Of a DNA stretch of 64,000 nucleotides, positions 60,401 through 64,000 are shown one piece after another. Location: the NCBI GenBank assembly GCA_004009845.1, contig RMBW01000115.1, positions 1 through 64,000 on the forward strand. Reading direction: 5' to 3'. The position numbers were made by a program, and so were the translations under genes. The notes under the pieces were generated by a model. It saw only the letters and a program-made list of their open reading frames with translations. It was not told where the DNA came from and made no database searches. Source of the DNA: Davidsoniella eucalypti (taxonomy: Eukaryota > Ascomycota > Sordariomycetes > Microascales > Ceratocystidaceae). Position 1 is the stretch's first letter. Each line of letters starts with the position of its first letter.

Positions 60401-61925
60401 GAATAACTCGGGCTAGGAGTATGAAAATAAAGGCACATGACCTGCAGCTGTAACGACATGAGTTATTCAAAACCCCAAACTGTGTTCATTTATTCGTTCG
60501 TTGGCCTGGCCGTCTTAGCCTAGACAGTCCTTATCTCATGTTCCAAGATAGGTAGCATCAACAAGCTATACAAGCCAAGTCTGTTATTTTTGCATAACCG
60601 CAGAGCCTCCGTGGGACCTCTCTCTAGGATATTTGTGTGATCAGATGATGGGTGTTTCGTAACTTGGATGGACACGCCGGCGTATGTATGTATCAGACTA
60701 ACATGAAGCCGAGAATCTACAGGGTTTGTCAACCCTTAGTCGATGACATTGGGACTTTGGAAAGCGAAGAGTCTAACGAAACTATATATTAGAACCCCAG
60801 ATTACTCAAAACAAAGCTCCAGGAGTCGAATGGTCTATAGCTGAGTGTATCTGTAATTATTTTGCCTTCTCGTGAGGAAGCAGAGTAGTCGGCCCTGTTA
60901 TATGCTCCGTGGCTACTATGGTGGCTACTGTACAGTTTTGCTTGGCAGGCATCTGCATCGATTCGAGATGGTCGTTTTCTCTGTAGACCACATGACCGTC
61001 TTCAGTAACGGGCCTTTACGTGTAGAAACTTAGCGTCGAAACACGGTATTTTTATTCCAATTTTTATCCATACATTTTTGATTTGCTTTCTAATATACTA
61101 TACTAATATTGCTCGGTGTTGCCCGCGTAATTAAACACCACTAAGAAAAAAGCTCGAATGGGGAAGCCAGTCCGGTTTTGGGTGCAAGAATAGAGTGGAA
61201 AGGGAATGCCGACGATAGTTTTTTCTTCTTAGCTGATTTTGCACCAAGATTGACGTTCTCCAATGACTTGACCCCGAATTATTCTGGATATTACCAGGGG
61301 AAGAAGAGAGAAAACTAGAATAAGGAAGGCACAGCAGGGGCGTGTACTTACCCAGTATTGCATACACACCACGAGGTCGAGGACGCTTCGTTTCTTGGGT
61401 AGTTTCTTCATTTCCCCGCAATACTTTTTTGCACCCCGGACCAACGCTTAATTAGCGAATTTATTTGCGGTGCGAGCGCGATATTTGGTATTTTAGTGTT
61501 TGACTTAATTTCAGGTATTGATTGTTTTTGGTCATTTCTTTTTGGGACCTTGGGCGTTCTCTTTATTTATTCATTTTTTTGCTTTGGGACTGACAAGATC
61601 GAAGCGAAGAAATAAGAGAAAAAAAAAGATTTTTTTTTTTTAACTAAGAAGATAGAGAGAGATTTTGTTGCTTGTTCTCGAGGTCTTCATGTCCGTTCAC
61701 TAGTATATAAGAATTGTCCTGGTCTCTGTTCTCTGGTCTTGTTTCCCTTTCTTGTTCATCATCACTCACATCTTCTACATCTTCCTGCCTTGGGTCTTCT
61801 CCATTTCCCTCTACTATTATATATAGACGCTGTCTGTCTCCCTTCTATTCTTCTCTATATTGAAACCTGCACATCTCATACTCTATTCTACACTTCCATC
61901 TTACATATCGACTATCGCCTCTACA
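51447..61925. other. Gene-poor AT-rich region
   Basis: About 10.5 kb lie between UBP14 and the sugar transporter. Open frames are short (the longest is 168 codons, near 56856-57362, Leu/Ser-rich and without motifs) and none is convincing. The right end (from about 61.6 kb) is pyrimidine-rich promoter and leader of the transporter. No transposon or RNA gene is recognised. Confidence 0.6.
61704..61710 (+). promoter_or_regulatory. TATA box of the sugar transporter
   Basis: TATATAA lies 216 bp before the transporter start codon, followed by a long CT-rich leader. This is typical of strongly expressed fungal genes. Confidence 0.5.
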
Positions 61926-63604
61926 ATGGGTTTCCTAGTCGCCCACGACAAGACGGTTGGTGCCTCTTGGCCCGCTATTGCCGTCGGTCTCTTCGCCGCC
62001 TTCGGTGGTGTTCTATACGGTTATGATACCGGTACCATCTCTGGTATTCTTGCCATGGTAAGTCCATAATGCGTTGTCTCCTGATATCTACTGTTCTCTA
62101 TAGCATACTAACCACTGTTCTTTCTTCTTTATAGAAGCACTGGCTGCAGCTTTTCTCCACCGGCCACCGGGACTCCAACGGCGAGCTTGCCATCACCTCC
62201 GGCCAGGAGTCTCTGATCGTCTCTATCTTGTCTGTCGGTACCTTCATCGGTGCTCTGTCCTCTCCTCTTCTGTCTGATCGCATCGGTCGTCGCTATGCTC
62301 TGTGCCTGGTCACCTGGGTCTTCAACCTCGGTGTTATCATGCAGACTGCTGCTACTCGGCAACCTCTGTTCATTGCCGGTCGTTTCTTCGCTGGTCTCGG
62401 TGTCGGTCTGATCTCTGCCATCATTCCTCTGTACCAGTCTGAGACTGCTCCCAAGTGGATTCGTGGTCTGATTGTCGGCTCTTATCAGTTTGCCATCACC
62501 ATCGGTCTGCTGCTTGCCAACGTCGTCAACAACGCTACCCACAACCGTGACGACACCGGTTCTTACCGTATCCCCATTGCTGTCCAGTTTGCCTGGTCGC
62601 TGATTCTGTTTACCGGCATGCTGTTCCTTCCCGAGACCCCCCGCTTCCTGATCAAGTGCGGCAATGACGATGCTGCCGCCAAGTCCCTCGCGTGGCTGCG
62701 TCGCCTTGACCAGGACCACGAGGAGATCCGCAACGAGCTGCTCGAGATCAAGGCCAACCACGAGTACGAAATGTCTCTACGCTCCGAGTCCTCCATGTGG
62801 GATGCCTTCAAGCCTCCTATGCTGCGCCGTCTGCTCACTGGTATTGCCGTCCAGGGTATCCAGCAGCTCACTGGTATCAACTTCATCTTCTACTACGGTA
62901 CTAAGTTCTTCCAGAACTCTGGCATCAACAACTCCTTCGTCATTTCCATGATTACCTCCAGTGTCAACGTTATCTCTACCCTCCCCGGTATCTGGGCCAC
63001 TGACAAGTTCGGTCGTCGCCAGCTCCTGCTTTGGGGTGCCGTTGGTATGGCTGTCTCTCAGCTGATTGTCGCTCTGACTGGTACTCTCTCTACCGACCAG
63101 ACCGACGCTGGCGTCATCATCGTCAAGAACCTGGCTGCTCAGAAGTGCGCCATTGCCTTCATCTGCGTGTACATCTTCTTCTTCGCCTCCACCTGGGGTC
63201 CTCTGGCCTGGGTTGTCTGCTCCGAGATCTTCCCTCTGCGCGTCCGTGCCGTGTCCATTGCCACCACCACTGCCTCCAACTGGCTCATTAACTGGGCTCT
63301 GTCGTACTCTACTCCGTACCTGGTCAACTGGGGCCCCGGCAACGCTAACCTGCAGTCCAAGATCTTCTTCATCTGGGCTGGCTGCTGCTTCCTGGGTGTC
63401 GCCTTCGTCTACTTCTGCATCTACGAGACCAAGAACCTTACTCTGGAGGAGGTCGACGAGCTCTACACCGAGGTTCCCCTCGCCTGGAAGTCTGTTGGCT
63501 GGAAGCCCACTCTGCGCTACGCCGACACCAAGATCCCCGATCACGACAAGCCTGAGCAGATTGGCGAGCACGTCGAGACTGCTACTCCTACCGAGAAGGC
63601 TTAA
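61926..63604 (+). CDS. MFS monosaccharide (hexose) transporter
   Basis: Two exons (61926-62057, 62135-63604) encode 533 residues. All sugar-porter signatures are visible: an N-terminal helix with Tyr-Gly-Tyr-Asp-Thr-Gly, Asp-Arg-Ile-Gly-Arg-Arg (92-97), Pro-Leu-Tyr-Gln-Ser-Glu (142-147), Pro-Glu-Thr-Pro-Arg (210-214), Gln-Gln-Leu-Thr-Gly-Ile-Asn (287-293) and Asp-Lys-Phe-Gly-Arg-Arg (334-339). Twelve membrane helices are expected. The central loop (about 215-270) and C-terminal tail are cytoplasmic. It resembles fungal high-affinity glucose transporters of the plasma membrane. Codon use is strongly skewed to C-ending codons (GTC, ATC, CTG, GGT/GGC), unlike most genes here, which suggests very high expression. 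The substrate cannot be fixed from sequence. Rhamnose uptake is possible, but the gene lies 33 kb from lraC. Confidence 0.92.
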
Positions 63605-64000
63605 ATAGACTGACTCTGTCTCTACCAAAAAAACAAAACTTTTACATCATAGTTCTCTTAGCTCTACTAATACATGGGCGGTGACCGACATCACCAGAGT
63701 CTCGTCTGGTAGCCTGGCCGTTCTCGGTTCGCTACATCATCCATATATCATACTGTCGGGACTGGGTCCTTGTTCTTTCAGTTACTGGATATTCTTCTTC
63801 TACTCTTGTTTTTATTACTATTCTATACCTTCTTTTGATATCTTGGGACAACTGGCTCATCAGAGCGGGCGGGAGTAGGCGGTTAATCGGTTGGGCTCTT
63901 TTCTGCTTTTAATATGTTCTGAGGTGTCTTAATATCTGCTTGGTGTATCTATCAGCATAGCACTCTCACTTACTCTTTGCATGACATTCATGTTTTATAT
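63605..64000. other. 3' flank of the sugar transporter
   Basis: This AT- and pyrimidine-rich sequence follows the transporter stop codon, with an A-rich segment near 63627. It probably holds the 3' untranslated region. No other feature is seen. Confidence 0.5.

Noticed and set aside
62777..63628. A 283-codon open frame on the minus strand rich in Asp, Glu and Val
   Set aside because: It is antisense to the transporter. Its openness results from the transporter's biased codon use.

Overview
This window looks like nuclear DNA of a filamentous ascomycete (Pezizomycotina). The evidence is short GT-AG introns inside most genes, a CFEM-domain cell-surface protein, a Som1-type mitochondrial export protein, a Zn2Cys6 transcription factor with a fungal-specific middle domain, and fungal-type enzymes of the non-phosphorylated L-rhamnose pathway. 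The window is gene-sparse. I can support twelve protein-coding genes, whose summed coding length is about 14 kb (roughly 22%). They are separated by long, AT-rich stretches with many homopolymer runs. I saw no rRNA, tRNA, CRISPR array or recognisable transposon by eye.

Layout: 1-10.4 kb has no supported gene. At 10.45-11.48 kb (+) is a CFEM protein with a C-terminal membrane anchor. From 12.8 to 18.0 kb lies a compact cluster: mitochondrial ribosomal protein uL22m (-), COX9 (+, divergent, sharing a promoter with uL22m), SOM1 (-, convergent with COX9) and a RecA/XRCC2-like gene (+, 104 bp from SOM1). Three of these four products act in mitochondria. At 19.5-20.4 kb (-) and 27.3-28.9 kb (-) are L-rhamnose-1-dehydrogenase and L-rhamnonate dehydratase, steps 1 and 3 of fungal L-rhamnose catabolism, separated by 6.9 kb with no confident gene. 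The stretch 28.9-39.4 kb is another gene-poor region. At 39.4-42.6 kb (+) is a large Zn2Cys6 regulator with poly-His and Met/Pro-rich tracts, followed by an unrecognised secreted protein (43.05-43.7 kb) and a possible small ORF. MAD2 (spindle checkpoint) is at 44.6-45.8 kb (+) and UBP14/USP5-type deubiquitinase at 48.8-51.4 kb (-). A third gene-poor region of about 10.5 kb leads to a highly codon-biased sugar transporter at 61.9-63.6 kb (+).

Functional links: uL22m and COX9 share an intergenic region with a back-to-back CCAAT palindrome and a CACGTG palindrome, which suggests joint respiratory control. The two rhamnose genes form a loose catabolic cluster; the lactonase and aldolase steps are not seen here. 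The most unusual observation is a GC-richer, 91-codon open frame inside COX9 intron 1. It is preceded by a complete short-intron signal and is in phase with the first COX9 exon. No novel multi-gene system could be established from the sequence alone.
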